Source: Rhexocercosporidium sp. MPI-PUGE-AT-0058
Lineage: Eukaryota > Ascomycota > Leotiomycetes > Helotiales
Length of the DNA stretch: 64,000 nt
NCBI GenBank assembly: GCA_020746875.1
Contig: JAGTJL010000037.1
Location: 173,590-237,589, forward strand
Direction of reading: 5' to 3'
Below the pieces are notes generated by a model. It did no database searches and was not told the origin of the DNA. It was given only the letters and a program-made list of their open reading frames with translations. Numbering within the stretch: position 1 is the stretch's first letter; the number at the start of each line of letters is the position of its first letter. The position numbers were made by a program, and so were the translations under genes. Below are positions 19,072 to 30,527 of this stretch, in pieces.

Positions 19072-21496
19072 GCATCAGAGCCACTTCCTCTGCATTGGAA
19101 TCGACGGGCGGCTTCCCTGCGATGTCGAGGAACTTAACTGAGATCGGACGATGAAGCAGAATACGGAGATTTTAGTGGCGGAGCTTAGGGATGATTCGAA
19201 AACGGTCGAGAGAGGGCGGGACTGAGTTGGACAATCCGGTTCGGTGAATGAGGTCGTTGGTATTAGATAGACTCATAGATGGTGGCAACTGACGCTCCCA
19301 CCAACCAAGTTGCTGTTCAAGGGCGAGCAATTATGAGACTGTGTCCAGAACAGTGGTTTGGGGGCCACATCCGATGTTCGCACCGTACAATTGATTTATG
19401 ACTTTCCACATAATCTTGTGGAGCGTTCTGTCAACTATCATCAGTATATCTCATCTTTGTAAGTCTAGAGTGTTGTAACGTGCTTACATAGTAGCATTAA
19501 AGAAAGCTACATTGACTTCTTGCTTGGGATCATTCGCCAACTCATGACTATCGCCACTTTCCTCCGGTCCAAGGCTTTGGGGAAGCGATATCCTGATATA
19601 GTCGTCTGGAATAGCAGCCGGTCTACCAAAGGTCATGCTGAGGGTGCGATCAAGCACGACGCAGGCATACCAAGTCCGCTTCCTCGGTTCTTGATCCAAG
19701 GAGGAAAATCGACTAGAAGCAGCACTGGAGTGCAGTCCGAGTTGGAAGGCTCCTTTGACGGCAAGACCGTGCACAGTCCATGCTTCCACTGATCGCTGTG
19801 TGCCTTGCAAATATTGGCCCGTCAAAAGAAGATATTGGACTCACATCGTTAGCAAGCGAAAGAGCTTCTTTTGGGCTGGACCTACCAATCTCAAGACTTG
19901 TGCCACGCATAATTTGCTTTTCGCACAATCCAGTTGCGCGCTGATAATATATATCAGAACCCTTAGCTCGCTTTTCAGCACTCACACAGCTCTCAATGAT
20001 GGTGCATGTTGCCATGGCCATGATCATATTCAAAAGCCCTAGCCACGTTCTGATCTTTGTAAAGTCGTTTGCGTTGATCTCGTTGTAAGTATCCAAAAAC
20101 GCTTGCTCATCGATATAGGGGAAGAGAAGGCCCGTGTCTCCGAAATATCGTGAGATGAGGTTTCTAGTTGTGGTCTCTAATGGAAGAGCGTAGATCTTGA
20201 CATCTTCCCGAGTCAAGTGCTTGAGAATTTGTCTTGACGAGGAGTTTCTGGCTGACAGCGATGCGGGCTGAGAAATACTAATGGCTGCGTTATCGAGAGG
20301 TATGCCTGGGCTGAAGCCGTCCCCCGTAGGAAATATAAACGGACTGGTACGAGCCATGGGGCGTGATATATGGCGCGTGAATGCAAAATTTGAGGATGGT
20401 CCTGAATGATATTAGCTTGCTGTAATAGTGTAGCCAAAGTCCAAACATCACCGAAAAAGCCACAATTTTCCTCAGCGCTGAAGACCATGGCACCCATTCC
20501 ATCCGCAACATGTGAATGACCGAACGAGTCTTCGAGTTCGTCACTGTCCACTTCCACTTCCACAGACTATAAATTTGTCGTGTGTGGTCGATGCCCCTCT
20601 CTCTGTCCATGCGATGAGCCCTCTCCAGAGTCGTTGTGAAACCTGGGGCATTGCTGAGGCTTGTTCTGCTTTGATTTTAACACTTTGATGTCTTGTTCGA
20701 GGCCATTCAGACGATCTTCCAGACCAGACAAATACTGTTTCCCGACGATGACATTCGAGGAAGAGGCGGGATTGACAGAGGCGCAGTCAAACCCAAGTTC
20801 CTCGCAACTAGAGCATTTGGGCCGCACGCCATCACACTTTGGAAACTTTATCAGCATGACCACAATCTGCGCATTTCACGGGGAGCAGTACCCCAAACCA
20901 TCCACTGGGTCAGTTCCGCCATTCGATTTGTTTTTTTGTGTTTTGGGGGGTTGGGGGGGGAGCCGAGGGCGCTTACACGCGATTTCCGGGTCCTGCATGG
21001 ACTTGCACGCCAATGGGATTCCCTTCTCTTACCCGGATTATCGAGGACGTCGTCATAGTTGCTGGATGCATTCATCTTCTTGTGGCTTCGTCGCACAGTG
21101 GAGCGGCTGGCAGGAATCGACGAGCAACCCGGGAATCCAGGACTACAAATCTTTCTACGAGTACTCGGGGAACGATCGGGAGCTACGTCAAGGATGCGCG
21201 CATCGTTTACGTAGGCCTTGAGGTAGCTTAAACTCAAAGCACTGTTGGACTAGCGCACTCAAAACAGCACGAGTCGGCTGCACGTGACCGGGGCCGAGTG
21301 GAGGGGCATCAGTGGATGTCAGAATTCTAACCTCAAACTTGAGAATCTTAGGATTTTATATAAAATAAAACTTAATGATAAGTTTTAAGTTTTTATATTA
21401 ATAATTATGAAAGTTATTAAAGAAATAACAAAAATCAAATTTATACTAAATTTGTATGAGAGAAATTTCTTAGACTTTAAATAACGTACTTGTATA

Positions 21497-23330
21497 GTAA
21501 GCGGGTCATGCAAGTAAACGGGTCACGCCCCACCAAAATTACTATTCCTACCTTTTTAAACCAGTTATGTCTTTACTAACTAGTGCTTAATTAGCTTCTA
21601 AAGAAGGCCAAATAGCCCTTACGATTAATTCGTATAAATTAGGCTCTTTTACGATTGTCCGCAAGGCCGCAGTTACGTACGGAGTCTCCTGATCGACTTT
21701 ACAAGCTCGACTTGATAGACGCGTCTCGCAATAAGAAATACGGTCCATAAACCTCAAACTTACGGATACGGAAGAGCAAACGCTTATTAATTAGATTTTA
21801 TTTATGGACGAACGAGGTCTACCGGGTCCGTATAACTTTAATTCGAGATATAACGAACCTACTTCTTTAGAAACGGACTGGTACGAACGCGTCTTCTACG
21901 CGTACGGTTGGACCTCGATGGCCATATAACTTCGTACGACGTCACGACTCCTTATAGGCTTAATATAATCGAAAATACGACTATAAGCGTGCCTTATACA
22001 AAGATCCTACGGTTATTCAAGACTAGTTTCGGCTTATATAAAATACAATTACAAAATATTAAAATTAAAAAGAGGATATTTATAACTTTAACGAAACTGG
22101 CTTTTAAATAAAAGTTATTATAACTATAAAGGTTATTATAAGTTCGGAACGTTCTTTACGGCTTATTACAATTCAGCCAGGAAACCAGGAATAGGTTACG
22201 GCTATCGAGTGTACGAGCGCGTCTAGCTAGACGATTCCTTTAATAATTATCTTTAATGACAAAGTTTATATTTCCTCGTAGTATATAAACGAATTGCCGC
22301 GCAATTAAACGATTGCAGTTAACGAGAATAAGTAGACAAATAATTCTTTAAGCTTTAATTAGTTTACGGACGTCTTTAAAAAACATATAAAAGACCGTAT
22401 AAAAGGGGTATATCGACTTCTAATCTTTAACGAATATAAAAGTCACTCTACGCCTAAGTTCGACTTGTTTTATTTAAAGCACTTAATTATTACGCTTTAT
22501 ATACCGTCACATTTATTATATCTTCTTTAGCCTTTTAGTGTTAATTGTTTCGCGGTTTTAAAACAGTCGTATAAACGACAAATTAAAGACTTAATACGAG
22601 TTGAGGTTAATTATATTAATAAGTCTAATTTCCTTTTAGCTTATTTTATAGCTCGTATAAAAGCTTTAACTTTAAATACGGTCCGTAGCGGGTTCGTAGC
22701 TACTAGATTAGTCCCGTACGACCCTAAACGAGTCCTTTTAAAGCTTAATTCTTATTTACGGACGCCTACCTCTCTTCCTCTTCCTTTAATTAAATAAGCG
22801 CCTTAGGTTTTAGAGACATTACACAATATATAAGAACTAGAACTTTAAGCTAATGCAATTAAAGACTTCGTGCAACGTCGTACGGCTAGCTCTTCTAGCC
22901 CTACGGACCGAGCAGTTCGACAATTAGTTAAGGGTTATTAAATGGCAATACACTCCGCGGTTCTTCTTGCGAACGAAAACAAAAAGCTACGGACCGCAAA
23001 CGAACGTCAAACGAAGAAGAGAGCCGTACGGAGGTCGTATATTGCGAAAGGAAGTATTTTAACAGTTTAGGAAGGCTTAAATCGATCCGCAATTATAAAT
23101 ATAGAGCCTACGGGTCAGTCTACGAGTGGGGTTAAAGAGCAACGGATCCGCGCACCACGGACGTATAATATGTGTAAATCGCCGGAACACACGGCTCGTA
23201 CGTGCCCACTTAAGTTTGTTTTTAATTAGCTTAATTTAATAATAATAATTCTAAGTTATTATTAAATTATTAGTTTTCGAAGTAGTAATTTTGGTGGGGC
23301 GTGACCCGTTTACTTACATGACCCGCTTAC
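21497..23330 (+). mobile_element. Fot1-like DNA transposon, subfamily C
   Basis: TA at 21495-21496 and 23331-23332 flank inverted termini GTAAGCGGGTCATG...AAGTAAACGGGTCACG. The match continues through CCCCACCAAAATTACTA, more than 45 bp with one or two mismatches. Weaker similarity continues about 15 bp outside both ends. Interior is AT-rich and stop-filled with a plus-strand transposase relic. Confidence 0.9.
21580..23230 (+). pseudogene. Fot1-type transposase remnant
   Basis: Reading plus-strand frames: YKLGSFTIVRKAAVTYGVS (helix-turn-helix, near 21640), then TDTEEQTLIN and FMDERGLPGP (second DNA-binding helix region). Next come KDPTVIQD and EDIYNFNETGF near 22000-22090, the first catalytic Asp mutated within the D/N-ETGF motif, then IQPGNQE-VTAIE near 22190. 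This order is that of Fot1/pogo transposases. Trp positions are stops, consistent with RIP. Confidence 0.8.
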
Positions 23331-23475
23331 TATATAAGTACGTTACTTAGTTTGTAATATTACGTAATATAAAATAAACTTCACTATAAAATATAAAATA
23401 TCCTTATAAAAAATATTACAAATCTTTCGTTTCAGCTTATTCTATTAATAAATAAGAAAAATATTAATTGTTAAA

Positions 23476-23560
23476 GGTAGTGAGTTTTGGTGTAAAAGGG
23501 GTGGCGGAATTGGGGGGGGGGGTGGGCGAAAGGGGGTGGGCGAAAGGGGGTGATCGACGT
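23476..23560. repeat. Orphan G-rich element end
   Basis: GGGGTGGCGGAATTGGGG followed by a G run and two GGGTGGGCGAAAGG units resembles the complement of the subfamily B termini (15343-15367). No opposite end was found, so it is a solo or truncated end. Confidence 0.45.
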
Positions 23561-23839
23561 TAATTGTAGTTGAATCGACATAACGTAATCCAAATATGAC
23601 CTACGTACTTGCCTGTAGGTAGATCTGTTCAGTGCAAGACCACTGGCTGGTTTGAATGGAGTCAAACTAAACTGGATATTGCATGGTAGCAATGTCCTCA
23701 TTTCGAAGACTACACATTCCGAAGCGTCGAACACCATCAAAAGACACGACCCGCTCTTGGGATTCTGAAAGTCTATTACAATTCATAGTAGTATAATTTG
23801 TCCAGGTACCTATTCTAACATCCTAGCTCGCCTCAAATA

Positions 23840-25622
23840 TCATTCGCGGCAGACCACGAACACCTCACATTCAGATACCTTAACAAAAAACCCCTCCCTA
23901 AGGTCCGACTCAGTTACCCGAGACCTCCTAAATTCGAATCTTCTAAACAATGTCGCTAGTGTTTTCAACATCTCCATCCAGGCGAAGCTATTGTGGGTTA
24001 GCACAGGTGCATGATGAATTGAAAATTTCACTTGAACTTACCTCCTCCCAACACAAGCTCTAGGGCCCATGGAAAATGGAATAAAATAGTCCCTTAGCTC
24101 GCTAGCATTACTTTCGAGCCAACGCTGAGGCATGAAGAGCTTAGGCATCTGGAAAGTCTCAGTACGGAGCGCAACTAAGGAGAGGGCCGGGAGGTGTTAC
24201 ATTGTAAATATCCTGGTTGTGGTGGAGCATCATGGTTGGAACGCTGACAAGAGAACCACCTGGCAGATACACCCCGGCCACAGTTCTCCCTCCAACTGGT
24301 ACGACTCTCTCCAAGCCTGTGGAGCTGGTAGGTCGAAGACGCATTACTTCCTTCAGAGTAGCATTGAGGAAAGGCAATTTTCCGGCCACATTTTCAGCTG
24401 CAACCCAATCATCTAGTAGCGGTCCGGGAAATGCTTCCACGAGCTCCCGATAAATGCGATCTTGGAGATCGGACTGTCTTGAAACAAAGTCCATGAAGTT
24501 GGTCATCGTGCTGCTCGTCGTATCTGATCCGCCAACGATGAAGCTGATGGCTTCGGCGACTACCTCAGAACGAGGTAGTGGTGCTCCGGTCTCAGGATCC
24601 TTTGCGTTGAGTAGAAAGCTCATAAGGTCTTTCCGACTCGTGGACTCACTTCGTCGCTTTGCTTCCGCGGCGCTGCCAATGGCCGCAAGAGCAGACGTTG
24701 CACTGAGACCCCTATGCCAGAAGGGATCGAATACGAAGTACCGCATATATGGACGGAGCCACAGTGGAAGATGGCCCAAAGCGTTCAATACCTCCCCTCT
24801 AGTATCGACAACGTGTATTAAGTTGAGATCGTCTTTTCCAGACTCTAAGAATCCAAACGGAGTACCAAATGAGTAGCTTCCTACACGACAATGTTAGTAT
24901 GCGTGTGATATCTTTGACATACAACATGTAAAACGCTGACCAATAATATCGAACGCGAGGAAGTTTGCTGTTGTTATTAGACTTGTCCTTTTCTGCAAGT
25001 CTGTGGGAGTGACTTACACCACTTGCAAAAGTCCATCATACGACTTCTCTTCGCAACTTCCTGACAGTGAGCCGCAAGAGTGGCAATATTTGGGTTCATA
25101 TGAGGCTCAAATTCCTGAAGATTTCGGGCAGAAAAGGCCGGGCTAATGTACTTCTTCTTCCTTTGATGGATTGATAAATCGGTCGTGTTGAAGAGCACTG
25201 GTTCAACCTGGTGGAAGGGTACAATGTATTAGTGTGTGATATATATTGGTTAGAGATTAACAGCTTATCTTGATAAAACCGTCCTTTGGTAAAACCCATT
25301 TTGTGGCCGTAGATCTGCCCGACTGCTTCTGGCTTGTTAATAGAGATGTGGTTGGGTGCGATTCTGACCACTGGTCCGTACAGATCATGTTGCTTTGCCA
25401 CCCATGCCGACCTACTTGCTCTTCGACACGCAAGCGTGACTGGGATATCCGATATCTTCGCCAAGAATGGCCCTGGGAAAGGAGATAGACGATGTAGGAA
25501 GAGTTGGCAGAACGTCAGCGACAGCTAAGAGGGTTGATGAGCGATTTCAAACGGAGCGCGCTTAAAGGACTACCTACAGTTATTCCCAGAATTGCCAATG
25601 CTATAGTGATTGGAGACTCCAT
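23840..25622 (-). CDS. Cytochrome P450, CYP53-like
   Basis: Seven exons on the minus strand: 25622-25578, 25524-25269, 25197-25018, 24967-24941, 24880-24201, 24157-24042 and 23987-23840. They sum to 1452 nt, a 483-residue protein. It starts with a membrane anchor ([20 protein letters not shown]) and the hinge [13 protein letters not shown]. It has [13 protein letters not shown], the I helix [11 protein letters not shown], the K helix KEVMR, and the heme loop [11 protein letters not shown] with Cys431 as ligand. The order and wording resemble CYP53 benzoate hydroxylases, so an aromatic acid is a likely substrate (inference). It would sit in the ER membrane with a reductase. The intron after 25269 begins ATAAGC rather than GTAAGC, a possible splice-donor mutation. 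The other introns are canonical. It neighbours genes for gentisate breakdown. Confidence 0.8.
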
Positions 25623-27481
25623 AAGATCAAAGAGTATGCCTCGGCCAGCCATCCTGATAAGTTTGGGTCGCAAACAGATTTATGATGACCAAGTTTTGCC
25701 AATTTGAGGTATTCAAGAATATCAAGCTCTGTAATCATCCCTGGTCTCTGCGTCTTCTGCCAAGCTGGACGCGTAATCCCTTATGACGGAGAAGCAGTTA
25801 CTGGTGGCAAACATCTACCCACTTACCTGGGTCTTCCAAAGTACCCGAATTTCATCTGCTATTTTAAGGTAAGGCCAAAGGTGACATTTAGAAGCCGCGC
25901 CAACCACTGGCACTGGCGCTCGGGGAGTTAGAGGGTTATTCCGGAACTTATCCGGCTACCAGGCCGAAATGAGTCAACCTCGCTAGATGGGCTCGTGGAG
26001 GAATTGAACGACATATGAGACGAGGTGAATGGGAGCTTGTAATATCTGTTGGCTGATTGAGGAATTTATTTCGTGGACTTAAAGTGTGTACTATATTTAG
26101 ATGCAATAGTTGTTAGGAGATCTTCTCTGCGACATATCCTTTACTTTATCTGAACGAGTTCAATACTCAGTCGCTTTCTTTAATTCTCTGCTACCTACCA
26201 ATTCTCGTCAAATGCTCTCTCGCTTAGCCTACTACAACACTGTGTGCCACGTATCCCACAAGATCTCTCAAATTCTTGAATCGCAGGTCGAAAGTATCTG
26301 ATGTGCAAAGGCAACTGCAGTCGGAGGACCTCCCAATCCCGGCTCCTACAATCACGACATTTAAAGGTACTTTTTGCCCGACTCACTTTCACCTGAACCG
26401 CTACAATCGCAGAGTCATATCATTATCCTCGCTCATGCAGCGGTGTCATAAACGCCCCAAGGCACAGCCATGGCCGCCGAGGACGGCATAGCCCTGACGA
26501 AGGGCTTAGCCTAATTGAAACAAGGGAAAAGATCAAAAGAAAGTTAGATGGCAGGTAAACATAAATGTCGTTTTGACCACACGGTAGTATTTCATGAAAA
26601 TTAGAGTAACTGTCATTGATGAACTGGTAATCTAACATTGGAGATGGAACGAGATGTGCCATTGGTCAGAATACTTGGTTCAAACGGACCACTTGTGCGT
26701 GAAACTCCTAGTAAATTGAGTTTAAGGAATCGAAGATCAAGGCCCGCATGCGTGATATTATTACATATATTTAATTACGCGAACATATGATAAAGCAAAA
26801 GAATGTTAAGAGTGGTGTTCTCTTAAAGAGAACGCCCGAAGATCGTGGCCTCCCGCAGGAGCAACATCCTAAGGCTATAGCCTAAACTCCTCGCTCTACC
26901 ATTTCCCTCAGGCGCCCGAATTCCGTGATCTCTATGGAGGGGTCCCTAACATCTCTATGAATACTACTTCCCAAGAGACGTGAAGGAATATATATTCATT
27001 TGACTATATCGAGCGAGCCTTCTTCTATTCGTAAATTAGTTTCAAGGGACGAAAGGCTCAACCTAAATATCGTGCCCTGATACCGAAGATTCGACGTTGT
27101 CGTCACTGATGACTGAAGAAATTCTCGCTTGCTTCCAAGTTCGAGCGGCAAGGCTGCCGCGGGGAATATCCGGCGGCAAGTAACTTTGCCGCTGGGGAGC
27201 ACCGGGATATCGGGAACACAGATACCGTCTCCGTCAAAATGACGGCAAACATAGTTTGATGCGAGGGCGAGAGGGCCATGCTCTCTTGGGTTCGAGAGGT
27301 GGGAGGTGGATCCATCTACACACAAATGACATTTAAAAGTCACAAGGACCTCAATGAATCAAAGTCCCGGTTCAAGAATAAGGTCTTCTTTTCCACTCGA
27401 TTCCATTCCGAGCGACGAGTCATACACCACATTCATCAGCACCGTGCCATACTCGCATTGGAATTGTTACATCTTGCCAAG
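25623..27481. other. Region between P450 and hydrolase genes
   Basis: Holds the upstream regions of two divergent genes (P450 leftward, hydrolase rightward) and, at 26300-26525, pieces of a second monooxygenase. The rest has only short overlapping frames without domains. Confidence 0.5.
26300..26525. pseudogene. Scrambled FAD-monooxygenase remnant
   Basis: Minus strand 26363-26310 encodes LNVVIVGAGIG, the N-terminal FAD-binding GxGxxG. Some 60 bases away, plus strand 26420-26520 encodes HAAVS, then a stop, then TPQGTAMAAEDGIALTKGLA. That is the C-terminal block that follows the GD motif in salicylate-hydroxylase-like enzymes. The two ends face opposite directions with the middle missing. This fits deletion plus inversion of a lost paralogue of the intact gene at 28898-30527. 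Confidence 0.65.
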
Positions 27482-28485
27482 ATGAAAGTAGTTTGGGAGA
27501 GATTGATCCGATTCGTAGCAACAGATGGACGCATTCTGAAAGGCGAGCCAATCCTACCGTGCGATGACTTTGATCTCGGTCGCATCAACGAGAGCACAAA
27601 GCTTCAGGCTAAGGTGATCCAAGGCGATGATTTATATGACACGACCGGAAAGACAAAGGTGACGAATGAGATTGTTACCGTCAAGGTGCTTCTCGGACCA
27701 CTTGCGCAAGGTGACGTTGACATATTGCGCTGCGTCGGGTTAAATTATACCAAGCATAGTATGTGTGAACGAACTCTTCTTCTACCTAATGCCACGGCAT
27801 GCTGACCTTTACCAAGTCAAAGAGGCAGGACGAAGCCCACCACCTTTTCCCTTTATCTTCTTTAAGCCGACTACAACGATATGGGATCACGGCGCAGATG
27901 TTGTTATTCCAAAGATTGCACAGGACGATCAAGCTGACTACGAAGGCGAGCTGGTCCGTACAATAATCCTATTGCATCGACTTCTACTAAACTCTTTTCA
28001 AGTGCATTGTCATGGGCAAGGACGCCAAAAACGTGAAGAAGGAAAATGCTCTAGATTTCGTGGCTGCGTACACGGTTGGTAACGACATCTCGTCAAGGAA
28101 ACTGCAGAGAGACGTAGCCTTTGCAGGAAAAGTTCCTCAATGGGGGTTTTCCAAAGGCTTCGACACTTTTGCGCCCATGGGTCCTTGCCTTGTGAGTTCA
28201 CGGCTAATTGGCGATCCTTCCAAATTAGCGTTAAAGACCGTGGTAGACGGAGAAACCAGACAAGAAGAAATGGTAGCGGATATGCTATTCGATAGCGCAT
28301 ACCTCATTGAGTACCTCTCATCTGGTACAACATTGAGAAAGGGCAGTGTGATTATGACCGGGACACCTGGAGGAGTTGGTGCAGGTCTGAACCCGCCCAA
28401 GTATCTGGTGCCAGGAACAAAGATGGAGGTATCGATTACAAAGATTGGTACTCTTTGGAATGGCGTTGTCTTTGACACAGAGTAG
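27482..28485 (+). CDS. FAH-family hydrolase, likely fumarylpyruvate hydrolase
   Basis: Three exons (27482-27758, 27817-27953, 28003-28485) total 897 nt, 298 residues, close to the family norm. The ATG at 27482 gives MKVVWERLIRFVATDGRILK, as in fungal relatives; an upstream in-frame extension is rejected for that reason. The FAH fold is seen in CVGLNYTKHI, then PFIFFKPTTT. The metal-binding Glu pair is in DYEGEL (133-138), followed by NDISSRKLQRD, GFDTFAPMGPCL and MTGTPGGVGAG. Introns (58 and 49 nt) have CTGAC- and CTAAC-type branch points. Family members split acylpyruvates. Next to gentisate dioxygenase and a hydroxylase, hydrolysis of fumarylpyruvate to fumarate plus pyruvate is the likely step. 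Cytosolic, with no targeting signal seen. No mutations noticed. Confidence 0.88.
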
Positions 28486-28897
28486 GCATTTCAACTGTAT
28501 ACGTTTTTTAATTCGAGCGACGATTGCGTGCACGTGGCTATGAAAGTGAGAAAAGTCAAGTCTGATAAGTTTGAAGTGAGCTGAACGTATGAGAACTTGC
28601 TGCGGTCCCGCCAGATAGAAATTGCTGCGATACTTCTATGATAATTGTGCATCAGTGGTAGCCGATTTGATAAAGAAGATGGTGATTAATGAATGAATGT
28701 CTGAGTCACTCGTGCCGGCCTCCAGAGATTCACAGAGACTCGAAATTACCGAACTTGTCTGAAATTTACAGCTTGATATGGACACAAAGAATTTTAATTT
28801 CTTGATGGCGTTCATGTACGTTTCAATATCTTTCCCACCGGAGGGGTTGGACGAGCACAAAAAAAGTCTTAACCAATACTCGGAAAGGATATGAGCC

Positions 28898-30527
28898 TTA
28901 GCTATTTTCTTGCTTGCACTGCCACGCTTTGAAAATCTCCTCCTCCGCTTGGTAGCCATATGCCCACCATTGTGTCACAGGGTCACTCCACTGATTTGGG
29001 CTAGAAAGGAAATGCTTCCCTTCTACCTCAGGTTTCATACAAGCGTCACGAGCTTCTTGATTCGGACCATCTGCAAAGTGCCACAACTTTCCGTTGAGCA
29101 GGCTAGCTTCTTGCATCATGGATGATCGCTTCAAGCGTACCCCTTCGAAGATCTCCAGTGCCTGTGGGATTTGTTCCCTTGTATCGATAAGTCTGAGAGC
29201 TTCGGCCAAGGCTGCACCGTCCTCAACGGCCATGGCAGCGCCTTGGGACATGTAAGGAACCATTGCATGTGCTGCATCCCCAAGAATGAGCAATTTACCC
29301 GTAGGAGACACCCAACGTTCGAGCCGGCGCCCAGTGAGAAGTGGCCATTTCATTGTCGATGTGACCATGCTGATGATTTTCAGTAGTCTGAGAACATACA
29401 TTAGCCTCGATAGGTGTGAACGCAAACCTTGCACCTACCTTGGATCCCAGCCTACAAAATCATTGCGCATGTTATCGATACTAGAGTTCTGCGACCATGT
29501 CGCAGGGTCCGAGTTATCGACGTGCGATAATACTAAATTAAAGGAATCACCGCCCGCGATAGTGTATGTCATTACATGGCATCCATCTCCAATCCTGTTG
29601 AATATCAGCATATTCTCCATTCGTCTCAACGAGCACTTATGCATACCAGATGTTCAGCGCAGGCTCCTTCAGAAGCCATGATATGTCAGGATCATCTCGC
29701 ATTAGTTTGGTATCAACCGTAGAACGATATGCTGCGAAACCGGTCTTAACGGGCCCTTGATCACTATTTCCAAGTATCTCTGACCTCGCCAACGACTTGA
29801 GCCCTGAAACGTTTCAGTTCAGTAACTGTCTGCATGGCAGGAGAATACACACCATCAGCACCTATCACGAGATCCCCAGAAAAGGTCCTCCCGTCTAGTG
29901 TAGTAACACTCCCTTCTTTGGCATCATAGCTCGACACTTTGCAACTGACTTCTAGGCGTACCCCATACTGCTGTGCTAGCTTATGCAAAGCTCCGTGAAA
30001 ATCGGCTCGATGGATAACGTAGTATGGCGCGCCGAAATTGTCTTGAAACTCAGGTATTAACTTTGTATATCCGATAGGTTCGCCATTCTCCCATCGACGG
30101 AATGTCATGCCTCTGGGTTCCACAGCTCTGCCCTTGATGAGAGGCCCCAGGCCCCACTTCAACAAGATTCGACTCGAATTTGAAGGTATCTGGATCCCTG
30201 CGCCAACCTTCCAATAATTTCGTCAGCATAAGATATGAAAGCCCCAACAGCTTTATAGGGGAATTGAGGCCAGTGATTTACCTCCGCAAGAGCATGCGCC
30301 TGCTCCAAAATTATCACGTGGTGACCCTGCCGCGCCAGAGCAACTGCAGTCGCAAGGCCCCCTAGTCCAGCTCCTACGATGACAACATCCAATAGCACTT
30401 TTGCTTGATTCACTGGTGCTTGCGAAGCTTCATAGTTAAAAGCGTTGGCTTTGCGGCGTAGAAAATCGAGAGATCTTGTAGGATACGAAGCGTCCAGTGT
30501 TAGGGCAAGCTGGCTGCAGGACCCCAT
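28898..30527 (-). CDS. FAD-dependent hydroxybenzoate hydroxylase
   Basis: Five exons (30527-30282, 30207-29853, 29803-29647, 29594-29439, 29387-28898) sum to 1404 nt, 467 residues. The FAD fold begins DVVIVGAGLGGLATAVALAR (GxGxxG at 52-57). The second motif is IGADGLKSLAR, and GDAAHAMVPYMSQGAAMAVEDG around 341 closes the FAD site. This is a group A flavoprotein monooxygenase of the salicylate/3-hydroxybenzoate hydroxylase type, using NAD(P)H and O2. Beside gentisate dioxygenase, 6-hydroxylation of 3-hydroxybenzoate (or 5-hydroxylation of salicylate) to gentisate is the best guess. A salicylate 1-hydroxylase cannot be excluded from sequence alone. Introns are 49-74 nt. It is transcribed away from the dioxygenase gene across a 539-bp spacer. 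A broken paralogue lies at 26.3-26.5 kb. Confidence 0.87.

Larger units (their letters stand above)
17360..21071 (-). pseudogene. Dead Zn2Cys6 regulator split by a Tc1 insertion
   Basis: Minus-strand exons can be traced at 21071-20977, 20836-20452, 20401-19886, 19839-19488 and 19427-17360. The introns are 140, 50, 46 and 60 nt. The protein has a zinc cluster (PCRTRKSR, then CDGVRPKCSSCEELGFDC), a short coiled coil (LSGLEDRLNGLEQDIKVLK) and a fungal_trans domain (VQYLLLTGQYLQGTQ; SMTFGRPAAIPDDYI). Lesions: the first Cys of the cluster is absent, with the reading suggesting two compensating one-base indels. There are stops at 20567-20569 and two more in exon 5, an 11-bp tandem duplication at 19050-19071 that shifts frame, and a Tc1 element at 17447-18741 that separates CAAY from LEQLVHISDAL. 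Otherwise the sequence is well preserved and not AT-rich. Confidence 0.85.
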
